Below, in pieces: positions 10,073 through 21,123 of a stretch of DNA of 64,000 nt; within the stretch, counting starts at the first letter, position 1, and every line of letters starts with the position of its first letter. Position numbers and translations under genes: made by a program. This stretch comes from Cryptomeria japonica. Its lineage: Eukaryota; Streptophyta; Pinopsida; Cupressales; Cupressaceae. The notes below the pieces were generated by a model that did no database searches, was not told where the DNA came from, and was given only the letters and a program-made list of their open reading frames with translations. Location of the stretch: positions 144,624,091 to 144,688,090 of the forward strand of contig NC_081406.1 in assembly GCF_030272615.1 (NCBI RefSeq), read 5' to 3'.

Positions 10073-12198
10073 TCTACATCTGTTGCTACTTGTTCTTGAT
10101 TTTCCAAAAGATTTTTTGGTGGTTAGGGTTTCAAGTTTTTTAAAACTTTTTAATTGGATCTGGGGTACTTCTTTGTTTCTAGGCATTTTGGGCTAAAACA
10201 GACCTCACCATTGAGCTCAAAACACCCCAAAACCCCCCATTTTCATATAAAATTTGTCCAATTTAGACAACTTTGGCTTTGGAATTTTTTTTGCCCTTTT
10301 CTGAGCACGAATTTCGAGAAAAATAAAAGATAATTTTTTTTTTGGAAGTTTAACGGAATACCCAGGCCGAATGCAAAAAAAAATTATGAAAAAACCTTTT
10401 TTTTACAAAAAAAAAGGGGTTTTTTTTTTTATCACATGTGGGGTGTTGGGGGGGGGGAGGGGGGGGGTGGTGTGCGGTTAGCAACCTCTGTAGGTCTGTA
10501 TGGCGCGCAGCAGGCCATGGACCCTGCCCCACCACCTGCAGTAGGGCCTATCCTCCAGCCTTCGTGTCTTCTACTACCCTCTGGCCTCCGTGCCGCCACT
10601 CAACCCCCAACCCACCATATTTTTTTTTTGGCCAGGGCCCTTTTTCGACAGGGGCGATTTTTTCCGACATGTAGATTTTTTTTGCCAGTGGGAGAATTTT
10701 TTTCGGCATATTTTGTTGACGTCAGCGGTATTGACAACATATTGGCCCCTCTTTGAACCCTCTTTGTGCCCTAAAAGAGGTGTTTTTTTCATTTGGCCAT
10801 ACGATATCATTTTCTCGAAAATGAGATATCGTCTGAAAGTTGGTTTCGACTACTTTCCAGATTTGTGGGTTTTATCATCGGGTTTTGCTGCTAGTATATT
10901 CTACAGTCATTTGAAGTCAAAGGTGTTGTTTTTAGAGTCGAGCTCATATCTTTTTGCCAGTTTTTTTCATGATTCCAGCGGTGTTGGGACAGTATTTCAG
11001 AGCTCTTCACAGCCATCCATGCACTTTTTCCATATTTTACTCTAGGTACATTTTATTCATTTTTTATGTTTTCACACTCTGGTGAATTACTTGGACATAT
11101 GAGATTGTGGAAGCTTCTCATTTGCATGGGATGACTTGTTTTTTGTTGTTCTTCATGTATTTCTAGCCTTTTTTCTTCTTTGAGCATTATATACATCATT
11201 TTGTAAGCATTTTTCTTTTTGCAAACGTATTGAGATAAAGTGCCACTTTGCCTTGCATGCTTGGGATCTTGCACATCTTGTGCCTTATTGTACTCGCACT
11301 CCATTATAAAGTGTCACGAGGGGGTTTGATGTTTGCCTTTGTTTTCCATCTACCTTTGTCACGTGAGTTTTCCTTCCACGACATTAGCCTCATGATGTGT
11401 GTCAAGTAAGTGTTCCTTCCATGACACTAGCTTTTATATGTGTTTGTACTTTCTACTACACTCTCAATGTTCCTGGTTCTTCGTTATGCAGTTTTTCTTG
11501 GCATTCAGTTTCAGTGTACCTGTCACCTCTCCCTTGTCAACATTTTTTTTGGGGGGGGTCTCCTATTGGTTGTTGGTTCTAATGCTTTATTGGTTTGTTG
11601 AAGTGAGCTATGTATTAAGTATTTGTTCCTATGTACTAGGTAGATCTAGTGGATGGTTACCTATGTATTTTAGTGAGATGGATCATTTACCATATGGACA
11701 CTCTTTCATTCCTATTTTTAGAGGCAACCTTCCATCTTCGATTGATTAGCTCTTCATACTTTGGTGTTTTTTGCCATTTGCATCTTTGAGTTCAGTTGTT
11801 TGCATTTGCTTGCCATCTGATTCAAGTAGTGTTATTTTAGGGCACTCATGCAAATTACAGTCTTCTCTACCTGATCATCTTCTATTTCAATGGAGGTTAT
11901 TCAGATCGACAGTTATTCTTGACAGTTTTTACAGCTTCATTCTTCAGTGGTGTTCTTCATGTTCATCCTTTGTTCATGTTTTATGGAACATTCTCTAGTT
12001 TGGAGGCTTCTTCAGTCCTTCACTAGCCTTCATCTCTTTTTGGAGTAGAGTTTTTTCCCATGAGGTTTTCTCTATTTCTTTGCTTTATAGAGATTTCATT
12101 GTACTTCGGTACCTCATCAGGCCTAGTTGTCGGACCCATTGTTACTTTCATGAATTTTTAATCCTTAGTTGTTTTTAGCTACTCCCTAAGTTCATCTT
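10073..12198 (+). other. Internal non-coding region of the LTR element
   Basis: No protein motif. It contains long A/T and G homopolymer runs near 10376-10470 and a T-rich middle. Open stretches at 10436-10756 and 10590-11045 are composition artefacts with no family signature. Confidence 0.7.
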
Positions 12199-12207
12199 AA
12201 GGGGGGG
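12199..12207 (+). promoter_or_regulatory. Polypurine tract
   Basis: AAGGGGGGG immediately before the 3' LTR, the expected plus-strand primer site. Confidence 0.85.
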
Positions 12208-12558
12208 TGTTAGAGTTATCATGTTGTGGCTAATAATTATTTATTTAATTATTAGTCTATTATACTCTATGCTTAAGTTAAACTTAGGCATTTAATAATA
12301 TTGTAGATATTTAATAATTATTTTAATTATTAAATACACATTACCTCTTTAGGGTTTCTTTAGGGTTGCACAACTTTAGGCTTGCATATTCTCCTTTTAT
12401 AAGGATTTTATTGTACTTTTTATTTTATTCCCTCTCTGAATGATAATCTTTTTCTTCAGAGCCATTATTGTTTTTTTGCCTCCATTCTTCTCTTGTGACA
12501 AATATTTTGCTTGCGGGTGTTCTTGGGATCTCTAAAGCCGTATTTCTCAACTTCTTTA
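12208..12558 (+). repeat. 3' LTR of the non-coding LTR element
   Basis: 351 bp. Same start as the 5' copy. It ends CTTCTTTA, where the 5' copy ends CTTCTTCA, a C to T change at the terminal CA. Confidence 0.9.
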
Positions 12559-12563
12559 GAAAT

Positions 12564-13575
12564 TATGGTATAAATGATAAAGACCTTGAAAGAGAAACAT
12601 CAACAAGGAGTTATTGGGAAACCTATTCTAAATTGGTTGGAATGAATTAATTCAACATCTTCAATTAACCTAACTCCAAAGATATTCAAAGCCAAATTTC
12701 TAGAGATAAATGAATTAAAACCCTTGAAAGAAAAACAACATACATCACCATAGGAGGAATTGGAAAAATGCCTTGCTAAATATAATGTTGTGGATTTTTC
12801 ATCCATCAAGACATGTATTTTGTTGGGTATTGTGAGATGATAAAAAGAAGTGAGCTAAGAAAGAGAGAGAGGAGAAGAAGTTATGAGGAGGAATCCCATA
12901 AAGACATCTAACATCATTTGGGAAGACGTGATATACCCACATATGATGGATTGAGATGTTATTCAACCTAAGCATGGTCACCTATCTCTTCTTGAACCTC
13001 ATTTATGAAGAAGGAGTCATTCAATTATCTACTCTACACCTTGAGGGTGTGGCCCATGAATGGTGATACTATGGCATGATAACCTAGGAACATAGCTAAG
13101 TCAATGCCATATATTAGTTTAGCCAAAGAATGAAGGAGAGATTTGATAGGAAGGATCTAGATATCTACTTCAAATATGTAATGTAATTAAGGCAAGAGGG
13201 TATAATTTACCATTATGTGGTAGAGTTTCAGAGGCTATCAATAATGGTGCTAGATGTGATAGAGAGAAGACTCGTAATTCTTTTGTAGAAGGCCTCTTTG
13301 AACTACTAAAGGGATTGGTAAGAGTTTTTTATTCCAATTCATTGCAAAAAGATATAAAAAAGTGATTTTTAAGGACTTTACGACGAAAGGAAAATATTAC
13401 TCCATGAGTGTACCATAGATACCACAAGTATTCGGAAAAATGGTGTCTCAACCTTGCATTTACATGAGGTTACTATTTATAGTAAGTTTTTGTTTGAGCA
13501 TAAAATGGTATGAAATTCTCCTCGAAGCTTTTGGTTGGCTAGATAAGCATTTTGGTAAAGTTACGTCGCAAGATC
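12564..13575 (+). pseudogene. Gypsy B gag, N-terminal and middle part, decayed
   Basis: Retrotransposon gag (capsid) remains. About 12990-13330, in shifting frames, it shows the block pattern of the plant gypsy gag domain: LHLEGVAHEW, then a W-Y-G segment, AKRMKERFDRKDLDIYFKY, LRQEGIIYHYVVEFQRLS and SFVEGLFELLKGLVRVF. It is interrupted at 13576 by copia N. The zinc knuckle follows after N at 16604. Many frameshifts. Confidence 0.78.
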
Positions 13576-13580
13576 ACAAC

Positions 13581-14324
13581 TATTTTTGAAGATATTAAAG
13601 TTTTCATTTTGGAAGGATGCAATGAAAAGTTTAACTTTAATTTTGAGGACTTTAGAGGCCCTGAAATGCCCTAAAAAGTGGGTATAAATGGTGTATCCAT
13701 TTATGAGGCAATAAAGAACTTCGCGAGCTTTCCAATGCTTCAAACAATTCGTCAATAGGACTCACGATTCTCAAGTTATGGCCTCCGAAAGTTTGTACTC
13801 CTAATAGGAAAAATAAAATGTATTGGACACATAAATGAGTCATAAAAGGAAGGGACGCGTGTTGATGTGTGTTTTAACACGTTATAGGACATCTAGAAGG
13901 GAGATAAGGTCGGCTCTACTTTATTGGGTGGTTTTAGCCCATGGTTTTGTAATATCGTTTGACAGTTTCTTGTATTGTATCTCCTACATATGAGGTGTGT
14001 GAGATAGAGGTTGTTTATAAGAGCCTTATGGCTATTGAGTTACCTCTTAATCTCTCATTAGTGGTACTCTTGCAAAGATCTTTCTCTGCAAGTATATTGT
14101 AATCTGTTATTGATTGCTGATTAATATATTGAGTTGCTTTTGAAGTGTGGGGTTTTTCTCCCGAAAGGGTTTTCCCCACGTAAATCAATGTGTTATGGTA
14201 TGCATGTTATCATGTCTACTTTTGTTAAGTTTATGTAACTATTGTAATGATCTGTAAAAGTTTTTGTGTTACCCTCCTCTCAAGATTAGCGTAGGAAGTT
14301 GTTTCGCTACTTATCTTCCTTACA
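13581..14324 (+). repeat. Copia N 5' LTR
   Basis: 744 bp, ending CTTCCTTACA. The start is fixed by the ACAAC duplication. It reads TATTTTTG rather than TG, a probable G to A change. The second half (from about 13875) aligns with 16143-16598. The R/U5 region holds the GGTTTTTCTCCC...GGGTTTTCC hairpin at 14150-14176. Confidence 0.8.
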
Positions 14325-14326
14325 AG

Positions 14327-14338
14327 TGGTATCAGAGC
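14327..14338 (+). promoter_or_regulatory. Copia N primer binding site
   Basis: TGGTATCAGAGC, a perfect match to the initiator Met tRNA type, two bases after the LTR end. Confidence 0.95.
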
Positions 14339-14448
14339 CTGGTCACCTTTGGTTTTAGTTGTGGGTTGTTGGGTTTTTTGAACTAATCCAGATTTGAGTG
14401 GGAGCTTGTGCAGAAGACACTTTTTGATCTTGTTGCAGGAATTTTCAG

Positions 14449-15250
14449 ATGGCAAGTTCGTCAGGGAGAATAGAGGTGGAGAAATTTAAAGGAAGTAATT
14501 TTGAGATGTGGAAGTTGAAGATGGAAGATCTACTAATTAGATCGAGATTTGTGGGATGTTGTTCATGCAAATATCTCAAGACTTGCAGATCCTACAGCGG
14601 TTGCTCAATATGATGTTACGAACCAAAAAGCCAAGGGTCTAATTAGATTGTGCCTAGCAGAATTTGTTCTAATCAATGTCCACAAAGAGAACACTACAAA
14701 GAAGTTATGAACTAAGTTTGGTGAAATGTATCAAGCAAAATCCTTATTGAATCAGTTTTTCTTGAGGAGGAAATTGTATTCCTCAAAGATGGAAGAGGGT
14801 GGACGATTTGCAGATCACCTAGAAGCATATAATATGTTGGTGGATACATTGGTATCTATTGGTTTTAAGATGGACAAAGAGTATAAATGCCAGATCTTGC
14901 TTTGTTCTTCACCCAATTCGTGGGATTCTCTTGTTATGGCTATAGGTAGTACTTCTATTGTTTTGAAGTCTGAATATGTGGTGGGTGTCCTACTTGGTGA
15001 AGTGATGCAAAGGAAGGTATCCATCAGTTCAAAGGAAGCCCTAACCATTCGTGGAAGACCTAAGAAAAAAGGTAAGAAGAATGAGAAGCACAATAAGTCC
15101 AAATCCAAAGGGAGATCCAAATCTCCTAGAAAGTCCAAAGTCATATGATAGAATTGTGGAAAACTGGGTCACATCTGTAAGGACTGCAAAGAAGAAAAGA
15201 AGAAAAGAAGAAGAAAAAGAAGAAGTTTGATTATGATTCTAAGTTCGAGA
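14449..15250 (+). pseudogene. Copia N gag, decayed
   Basis: Copia gag starting at ATG 14449 with the sequence around FKGSNFEMWKLKMEDLLI. It then shows KGLIRLCLAEFV, the YQAKSLLNQFFLRRKLYSSKM block, FADHLEAYNMLVDTL and LLCSSPNSWDSLVMAI. A lysine-rich tail and a CCHC knuckle remnant (NCGKLGHICKDC, about 15150-15188) follow. The frame is broken near 14535 and 14710 and by a stop at 15145. Same lineage as copia C and K. Confidence 0.88.
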
Positions 15251-16120
15251 AGGAAGACGGTGATACATTCATTACAACTTTGGCTACTCATGCAGGTAAT
15301 GACACATGGTTAATTGACTTAGGTGCATCTTTTCATATGACTTCCAATAAATATTAGTTTTTTAAATATGAATAATTTAATGGAGGTAAGGAGTACTTGG
15401 GTGATGATTCACATTTAGACATTGTTGGTCGAGCTAAAGTTAGGATCAAGTTTCCTGATGGTAGAATAAAAAGGATTAGTGGTGTGTTGCATATCCCAAG
15501 ATTAAAATGAAATTTATCATCTGTGAGCAAATTGATAGATGCAGGTGTGCAAGTAGTCTTTTCTGATGCAAGATGTAAGATGATTAAGGGTTCTATGGTG
15601 ATTGATAGAGGTGTCAGGATCGACACTTTGTATAAGCTAGAGGCATACACTATTGAGTGTAATAACACTTCTATAAAAAGTAAATTTGTAGATACTTCAT
15701 CGGAAGACTTGAGGGTTTCACCTTCAACGGACATGGCTTCTAGGTGCCTAAGGGTTATCTTTCCTATGAAGAAAAATTACCTACAGAGAAGACTATTTTA
15801 TGGCACCAGAGACTTGGCCACATTGGAGAAAAGGGTATAAGGACCTTGAAAAATAAAAACCTTGTTGAAGTTTTGAATGATTGTAATCTTGACTTTGATT
15901 TCTGCGAGCATTGCATTTATGGAAAACAAAATCGTGTTTAGTTTTAATCGAGTTCTCATAAATCTTGTGGTGTTTTGGATCTTATTCATTCTGATGTGTT
16001 TGCTCTTGTAGATGTTCCTTCAATTGGAAAATCCACATATTATGTTTCATTTATTGATGATTTTAGTAAGATATGGGTATACTTTCTAAAGAGTAAATTT
16101 AAAGTTTTTAGTTGTTTTAA
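15251..16120 (+). pseudogene. Copia N protease and integrase N-part, decayed
   Basis: A degenerate aspartic-protease signature appears near 15300 (TWLIDLGASFHMT, where the family reads D-S-G). After that come the GAG-preintegrase block (LWHQRLGHIGEKG, 15797-15840), the zinc-binding FCEHCIYGKQNRV at 15900-15938, and the integrase core up to YVSFIDDF and KSKFKVF. It stops at the deletion junction near 16120. Confidence 0.85.
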
Positions 16121-16147
16121 TCAACCACGAAGGAGAGTACACATGTT
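16121..16147 (+). repeat. Filler DNA at copia N deletion junction
   Basis: 26 bases (16123-16148) match 16854-16879 of the gypsy B gag/protease region with one C/T mismatch. They do not belong to copia integrase or to the LTR. They lie exactly between the broken integrase and the truncated 3' LTR. I infer a copied filler, 0.7 kb from its source and in direct orientation. Confidence 0.75.
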
Positions 16148-16598
16148 TTAACACATCATAGGGCATCTAGAAGGGAGATAAGGTCGACTTTACTTTATTG
16201 GGTGGTTTTAGCCCATGTTTTGTAATACTATTTGATGGTTTATTATATTGTATATCCTATATATGAGGTGTATGAGATAGAGGTTGTGTGTAAGAGTCTT
16301 ATGGCTATTGAGTTACCTCTGAATCTCTGATTAGTGGTACTCCTGCGAAGAACTTCCTCTGCAAGTATATTGTAATATGTTATTGATTGCTAAATAATAT
16401 ATTGAGCTTCTTTTAGAGTGTGGGTTTTTTTATCCCAAAAGGGTTTTCCCCATGTAAATAATTGTGTTATGGTATACATGCTATTGTGTCTATTTTTGTT
16501 AAGTTTCTATAACTACTGTAACAATCTATAAAAAAATTAGCGTTACTCTCCTCTCAAGGTTAGTGTGGGAAGTTGTTCCACTACTTAACTTTCTTACA
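16143..16598 (+). repeat. Copia N 3' LTR, 5'-truncated
   Basis: Begins in the middle of the LTR (GTTTTAACAC) and ends TTCTTACA at 16598. It aligns along its length with 13875-14324, with scattered substitutions. Confidence 0.88.
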
Positions 16599-16603
16599 AC
16601 AAC

Positions 16604-17294
16604 AATATCCTCCTTATGAGAGCACCCCTCGTCCTAAGACATTAATCCCAAATTTGAGTAAGATGGATGAAACAAAGAATGAATTCAGGAGGAATAAGTT
16701 GTGTTTATTTTATAGAGTTGTTGATTCCAATACATAGATGCTTGGGTAAAGCACAAATACACTATATAGAGGTGGTTTTAGATAAATATTCTAAGTTTGA
16801 GGATGAACAAAGGGTATTTGAAGACTTTTTAATCATATTGATGAATAACAATTAACCATGAAGGAGAGTACACATGTTTCTCTCTCTAAATTGCTAAAAC
16901 ATTTCCCCTTCAAGGTTCATGGAATGCTATAAAAATAAAGGTTGGCTATTATCATTGATAATGAGGTCACCTATAACTTCATCAACGAAGGTTTGGTGAC
17001 AAAGAGAGCACTGGAGGTAGAATAATTTGAAGGCTTGAATGTCACAATAGCTAATGGATCCACCATAACATGTGATCAAAAAATCAATGAACTCAATATC
17101 ACTCTAGGAGAGCATAAGGTATGTGATAATTTTTATGTGAATAGCTTGGGAGATATTGATATGTTTTTGAGTGTATAATGGTTGCATTTTCTATCAGAGT
17201 ATTCACAAAACTATAGGGTCATGGAGCTTAAGTTCACAATAGAAGGAAAGAAAATTATCCTTAGGGGGATCTCAAATGGGGCTCCACGAGGATG
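16604..17294 (+). pseudogene. Gypsy B gag zinc knuckle and aspartic protease, decayed
   Basis: After copia N the gag frame resumes (PPYESTPRPK). It gives a damaged CCHC knuckle region (RRNKLCLFYR, where the second Cys reads Arg), then LGKAQIHYIEVV. The retropepsin follows at about 16930-17290: NEVTYNFINEGLV (the active-site DGGATHNFI region, Asp lost), ANGSTITC, VNSLGDIDMFLSVQWL and the RGISNGAPR end. The MULE at 17295 interrupts it. Confidence 0.83.
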
Positions 17295-17518
17295 GATTGC
17301 ATGACAAAATAACCCAGTCAAAATATCTTGCGGCATAATAAACCATTCAAAATAACCCATGTAATAACAATCCCACGTTATTATGACCCAAGGCAAAAAT
17401 AACCCCTAGTAAAAATAACTCATTGATAGGATATACCCATAAGATTATAGATGAAGGAAAATAAAATTTACAAATTACATGTATGTTGCCAAAAAAACTT
17501 TATTATTCAAATTTTCAA

Positions 17519-18505
17519 CTATAGTGCCAAATTATGAGCAATACCTCTTGAATAATCTAAAATGTTATGGTTGTCATAACCATCAACCAATGTTTTTAGT
17601 CTTGCTTTGAGATCACAGTATTTTTTCTTGCTTGGTTGCGTAGTGCATCTGGCCATATATTTCTCTATTTTATTCTCTTTGAGACCTTGTTCTTGTTTTA
17701 CTCCTTCGATGAATTTCCAGACTAAGCTATGTGATGCTTGAAGCAATTCACTAAATCCTTTGTGTCATCCCTTAATAACATAATTGGTTTTGGGAAGATC
17801 ATCCTAAATAGCCAAATAGTAATTCCACATTGCGATTGGAAACTCGAGTGATTATTTATTACCTCATTTGGTTAGTCTGGCAATCCAAGTGTCTTCAAAA
17901 TAATCAATCATGTCTTTGAATTTTTTTGTATAATAATAAGAGTGTAGAAGTGTTTCAAATGCATCAATTCGTCTATATGAGGCATGAAAGCTAATGCAAC
18001 AAGTTTCTTGATCACAAATGCAAAGAATTCATCAACACTATAACATGTTGCTAGACCTTCTTTTTTGAACTTTCCTCCACAAGCATTGAGAGAAATGGAA
18101 AAAACATCCTTGGATATCAACATTTGGAAAAATTTCAAACATAGCTCCCAGAAAACCTAATTCAAAATCAATAAGTATACTTTTCGGGTTTAGATTAGGT
18201 TGAAGTTGTTTTAATTATACAAGGACTTTTGTATAAGTAGTTCGTGTTTTGTTAGTGATAATAATATAAACGAGTGGATATATTGCATCAATTTTCAAGT
18301 CATGGATCATGTACAACTGTTGAAAATTACTTGGCACTATTTTAAATGTACCATCACTGAACCAATTTTGAAATTGTTTTGGTAATTGCAAATTATTTGT
18401 GGTGGTGAATATTAAAAAATGATTCTCATCATTACTATCATGAAAAAGAAACTTTTCCCCTCTACCAGTAATTGTACATTCAATTGATAAGGTAAGATTT
18501 GTCAA
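17519..18505 (-). pseudogene. MULE transposase catalytic domain, decayed
   Basis: DDE-type domain of the MULE superfamily. Seen in order: NWFSDGTFKIVPSNFQQLY (first Asp), YPLVYIIITNKT, KSILIDFELG (second Asp), then a CFFH motif with WRKVQ, DYFEDTWIARL, and LPKTNYVIKG followed by a stop and HKGF. In the family this last block is NxxVEGWH, so the catalytic Glu has become Lys and the Trp a stop. The C-terminal helix is LVWKFIEGVKQEQ. Broken into at least four frames. Confidence 0.85.
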
Positions 18506-18639
18506 TGTCTAAGGATTTGGTGAAAGTGCTTCAAACCTTAATCTATTTCTTTGAATTGTTCTAGATAATGCACTAGTTGATGGTAATGCTCCTGATGTGG
18601 GCAATTAAATATTAGAACATGAAGAAGCAATGGCATTTC

Positions 18640-18961
18640 TTATAGAATCTTGATTCGAGCATGCCATGTCTTTCATTTTGTTCAATTTGCGTTTGACAGT
18701 GGTCATCTTAGGTTTCAAAGCATGATTATGTTATGTATTGCTTATCACATCACCAAATTTTATTTTTATTGTACTATGACACCAACTTAAATATTTATTT
18801 GTAAAATAATCCATATAATGCCAGGTCATTTTATTTGTGCTTCGTTGATGAAGCAAAAATGTGTAACCGTTTAAAACAAGTAATTTCTTATCTTTTTGGC
18901 TTATTAAAAATTGAAGAGGCATAGTCATTGATATTTTGATTAAAAAATAGCATGCACTCAT
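18640..18961 (-). pseudogene. FLYWCH zinc finger of the MULE transposase, decayed
   Basis: The N-terminal DNA-binding part of the transposase. It reads FLISQKDKKLLVLNGYTFLLHQRS, then MTWHYMDYFTNKYLSWCHSTIK. FLYWCH domains have a W-x-C and a second Cys before the C-terminal His pair. Here both Cys positions read Tyr (TGT to TAT changes), so the finger is dead. The downstream helix is RKLNKMKDMA. Confidence 0.75.
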
Positions 18962-19200
18962 TGATTAAAGACTTCATCCACACTAATTAATAGTACTCAC
19001 TTACTAAATGCGAATGATTATCATGTGTTGACTCTCCTTTCCAGCATGGGTTGTTTTGGATCCAAGGTATTTAACGCAGGGTTATTGTGCAGATGGGATA
19101 TTATTACCTCAAGATGTTTTGTTGTTGGTTTATTGTGACCAGGTCATTATGTTGTGGGTTATTTTGGCTAGGTTGTTTTTGACAAGATACCATGAGGATG

Positions 19201-20004
19201 AAGAAAATATTCCATAGAGGTCAAGTAGCATGGGCAAAAAATTATTTGATTCTTCCCACAAAGGCTCCATTCAACAAAAAAAATATACTTATCATGTTTT
19301 AATATTCAAAAAATTCTATACAAGATCATTATGTAGTGTTTAGTGACATACCTATGAGACTACCACCCAATAGAGGGTTTAGCATGTTATAGAATTAGAA
19401 CAAGAGAAAGAACCTATTATCAATGCACCATACCATAATGCAAGAGGGTTTAAAGAGGAGATAGATAAGTTATCAAAGAAATTCTTGACATGGGACTCAT
19501 AAGACCTAGCTTTAGCACCTTTGCATCTCTAGTAGTTCTTCTAAAGAAGGATAATACTATTAGAATGTACATTGACTATAGATAATTGAACAAGAAGACC
19601 ACTAGATATCCTATTCCAAGGATAGATGAGCTCATAGATGAATTGCATGAAGGTGTGTACTTCTCCAATATTGGTTTGGGATTGGGACCTACCATCAAAT
19701 CCACATGAGGGACAAAGATGTTGAGACGATATCCTTTTGGTGTCATTATGGACATTTTGAGTTTTTGGTCATGCCTTTCAAACTCATTAATGCCCCAACT
19801 ACATTCTAATCGTGAACAAATTAGGTATTAAATAAATGATTTAGAAAATTTGTTCTAGTTTACTTTGATGACATGTTGATCTACATCAAGAATTTGAAGG
19901 AACCCGTAGAATGCCTAGATAGTTCTGGGCATTGGAGAGTAGTAATCCTTTTTATGCTTAGTTTTCCAAGTGTGAGTTTGGATTATCTAAAATTTTGTGC
20001 CTTT
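19201..20004 (+). pseudogene. Gypsy B reverse transcriptase, first part, decayed
   Basis: RT of plant Ty3/gypsy type. It includes KAPFNKK, the PPNRGF block, IRMYIDYR (stop replaces the next residue), LNKKTTRYPIPRIDELIDELH and PFGVIMD. YFDDMLIYIKNLKE at 19860-19902 is the catalytic Y-x-D-D core, with the FDD intact. It then passes through CEFGLSKIL to 20004, where a solo LTR enters. Confidence 0.87.
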
Positions 20005-20009
20005 TATTG

Positions 20010-21123
20010 TGTGTGTGAAGTAGGGTACCTACAACTGCAACACAAACACTCAATAGATCATTACAAGCATGGTTAGCAACTTGAAATCAAACGAAAGATA
20101 AACCATGACAAAGCGACCTATCGCCTCCTAAGAGATGCGAGTATGAATTTGCTCTCAGAGCTAGATTAGCAATCCCAGTGACTTGACTACACCTAGATGG
20201 AGGATTTAAAATGATATGATATGTAAGCTAGATGAGTTTATGATTATGCTAGATTGATCCAAAAAGCTAAATAAGCTAATGAGATGCATGATTAAGCTAA
20301 ATGAGAGATTTATTATGTCATATGATGAACAATTATGCTATAAATTAATCAAAATAAGCTAGATCTAAGATGAAATTGCCTATAATAACAATGCTTAAAT
20401 GACAATGAGATGAGATGTGCCTATAATAACAATGCCTAAAATGATATGAGATGGGATCCTTTATGCTCCAAAATGGGGGATATTCATAGGATTTCCAAGG
20501 CTAGGGGTGAGGTGGCAGGAATCAACAGTCAAGATTGAGTCTTAAGATATCAAGGGTCAAATTGGATGAGGTTGGAGAAGAGGTTGGAGGAAGGGACACA
20601 TATCATCTTTGTGGTGACAAGTGTCAAGGAGCCTTGCTCATAAGAGGGCAAGTGTCCAAGGGAGGAGACATGTGGCCTCGGTGCCATGTGTCTCAAGGGG
20701 AGAATATCCAGACCATAGGAGGTTAGGATAAGAAGGTTAGGATGTGAAAGATAGGACAAGGTTATTTAAACTCAGGATTAGGTGGAATGAGTTAGGTTAG
20801 GTGGTTAGAAGTTAGGAGGCATGTGGGTAATTTGAATTTAAAAATTCAAATAATAGGAAAAGGCTAATTAACTTTCAACAACTCATAAATTGATTTGTTT
20901 TAATTAATTAGGGGATTAGAAGAATGAATTAAATGGTGGAGGATTAATTAATCAAAGGGGACTATTGAAATGAACCTATTAAATAAATCCTTAGATTTAT
21001 TAATAAGTAGATGAATGGGAGAATTTAATCAAATTGCTAATGAATTCAAATAAATATGGAAAGGATTAATTAAATAATTATTTATTTAATTAATTATCTT
21101 CAGACCATTTTTAGGTGTATACA
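20010..21123 (-). mobile_element. Solo LTR in gypsy B RT, same clade as element L
   Basis: A 1114-bp insert with TG...CA ends (minus strand starts TGTATACACCTAAAAATGG, ends CACACACA), flanked by TATTG (20005-20009) and TATTT (21124-21128). The start matches the start of element L at 61661 (TGTAGACACCTAAAATTG), and both carry AT-rich hairpins just inside. The gypsy RT frame (HII...GVEV) resumes after it. Confidence 0.8.

Larger units (their letters stand above)
9738..12558 (+). mobile_element. Non-coding LTR retrotransposon (LARD/TRIM-like), complete
   Basis: A 2.8-kb element with two LTRs, an iMet primer site and a polypurine tract. It is flanked by GAAAC (9733-9737) and GAAAT (12559-12563), which differ by one C/T. 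The 2.1-kb internal region has no gag or pol motif in any frame, only low-complexity open stretches (10436-11045). It must therefore have moved with enzymes from another element. It interrupts the gag of gypsy B. Confidence 0.9.
13581..16598 (+). mobile_element. Copia N, internally deleted
   Basis: Ty1/copia element flanked by ACAAC (13576-13580, 16599-16603). The gypsy B gag frame reads through when it is removed. It has a full 5' LTR, iMet primer site, gag, protease and the first half of integrase. A deletion removes the rest of integrase, RT, RNase H and about the first 290 bp of the 3' LTR. The deletion junction holds filler DNA (16121-16147). Confidence 0.87.
17295..19191 (-). mobile_element. 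MULE DNA transposon with FLYWCH finger, complete
   Basis: 1897 bp, flanked by the 9-base duplications ACGAGGATG (17286-17294) and ATGAGGATG (19192-19200). The ends are imperfect inverted repeats over about 90 bases, built of AAAATAACCC-like units (for example 17307-17313 and the complement near 19159-19165). The transposase is on the minus strand. The 9-base duplication and the MULE domain agree. It lies between protease and RT of gypsy B. Confidence 0.87.

Noticed and set aside
10436-11045. Open stretches of 106 and 151 codons on the plus strand
   Set aside because: Low-complexity G/T-rich sequence inside the non-coding LTR element. Overlapping frames are equally open and no protein motif is present.
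13860-14324. TGTTGATG at 13860 as the start of the copia N LTR
   Set aside because: The flanking bases do not match the right side. ACAAC at 13576-13580 does match 16599-16603 and restores the gypsy gag frame, so the LTR starts at 13581.
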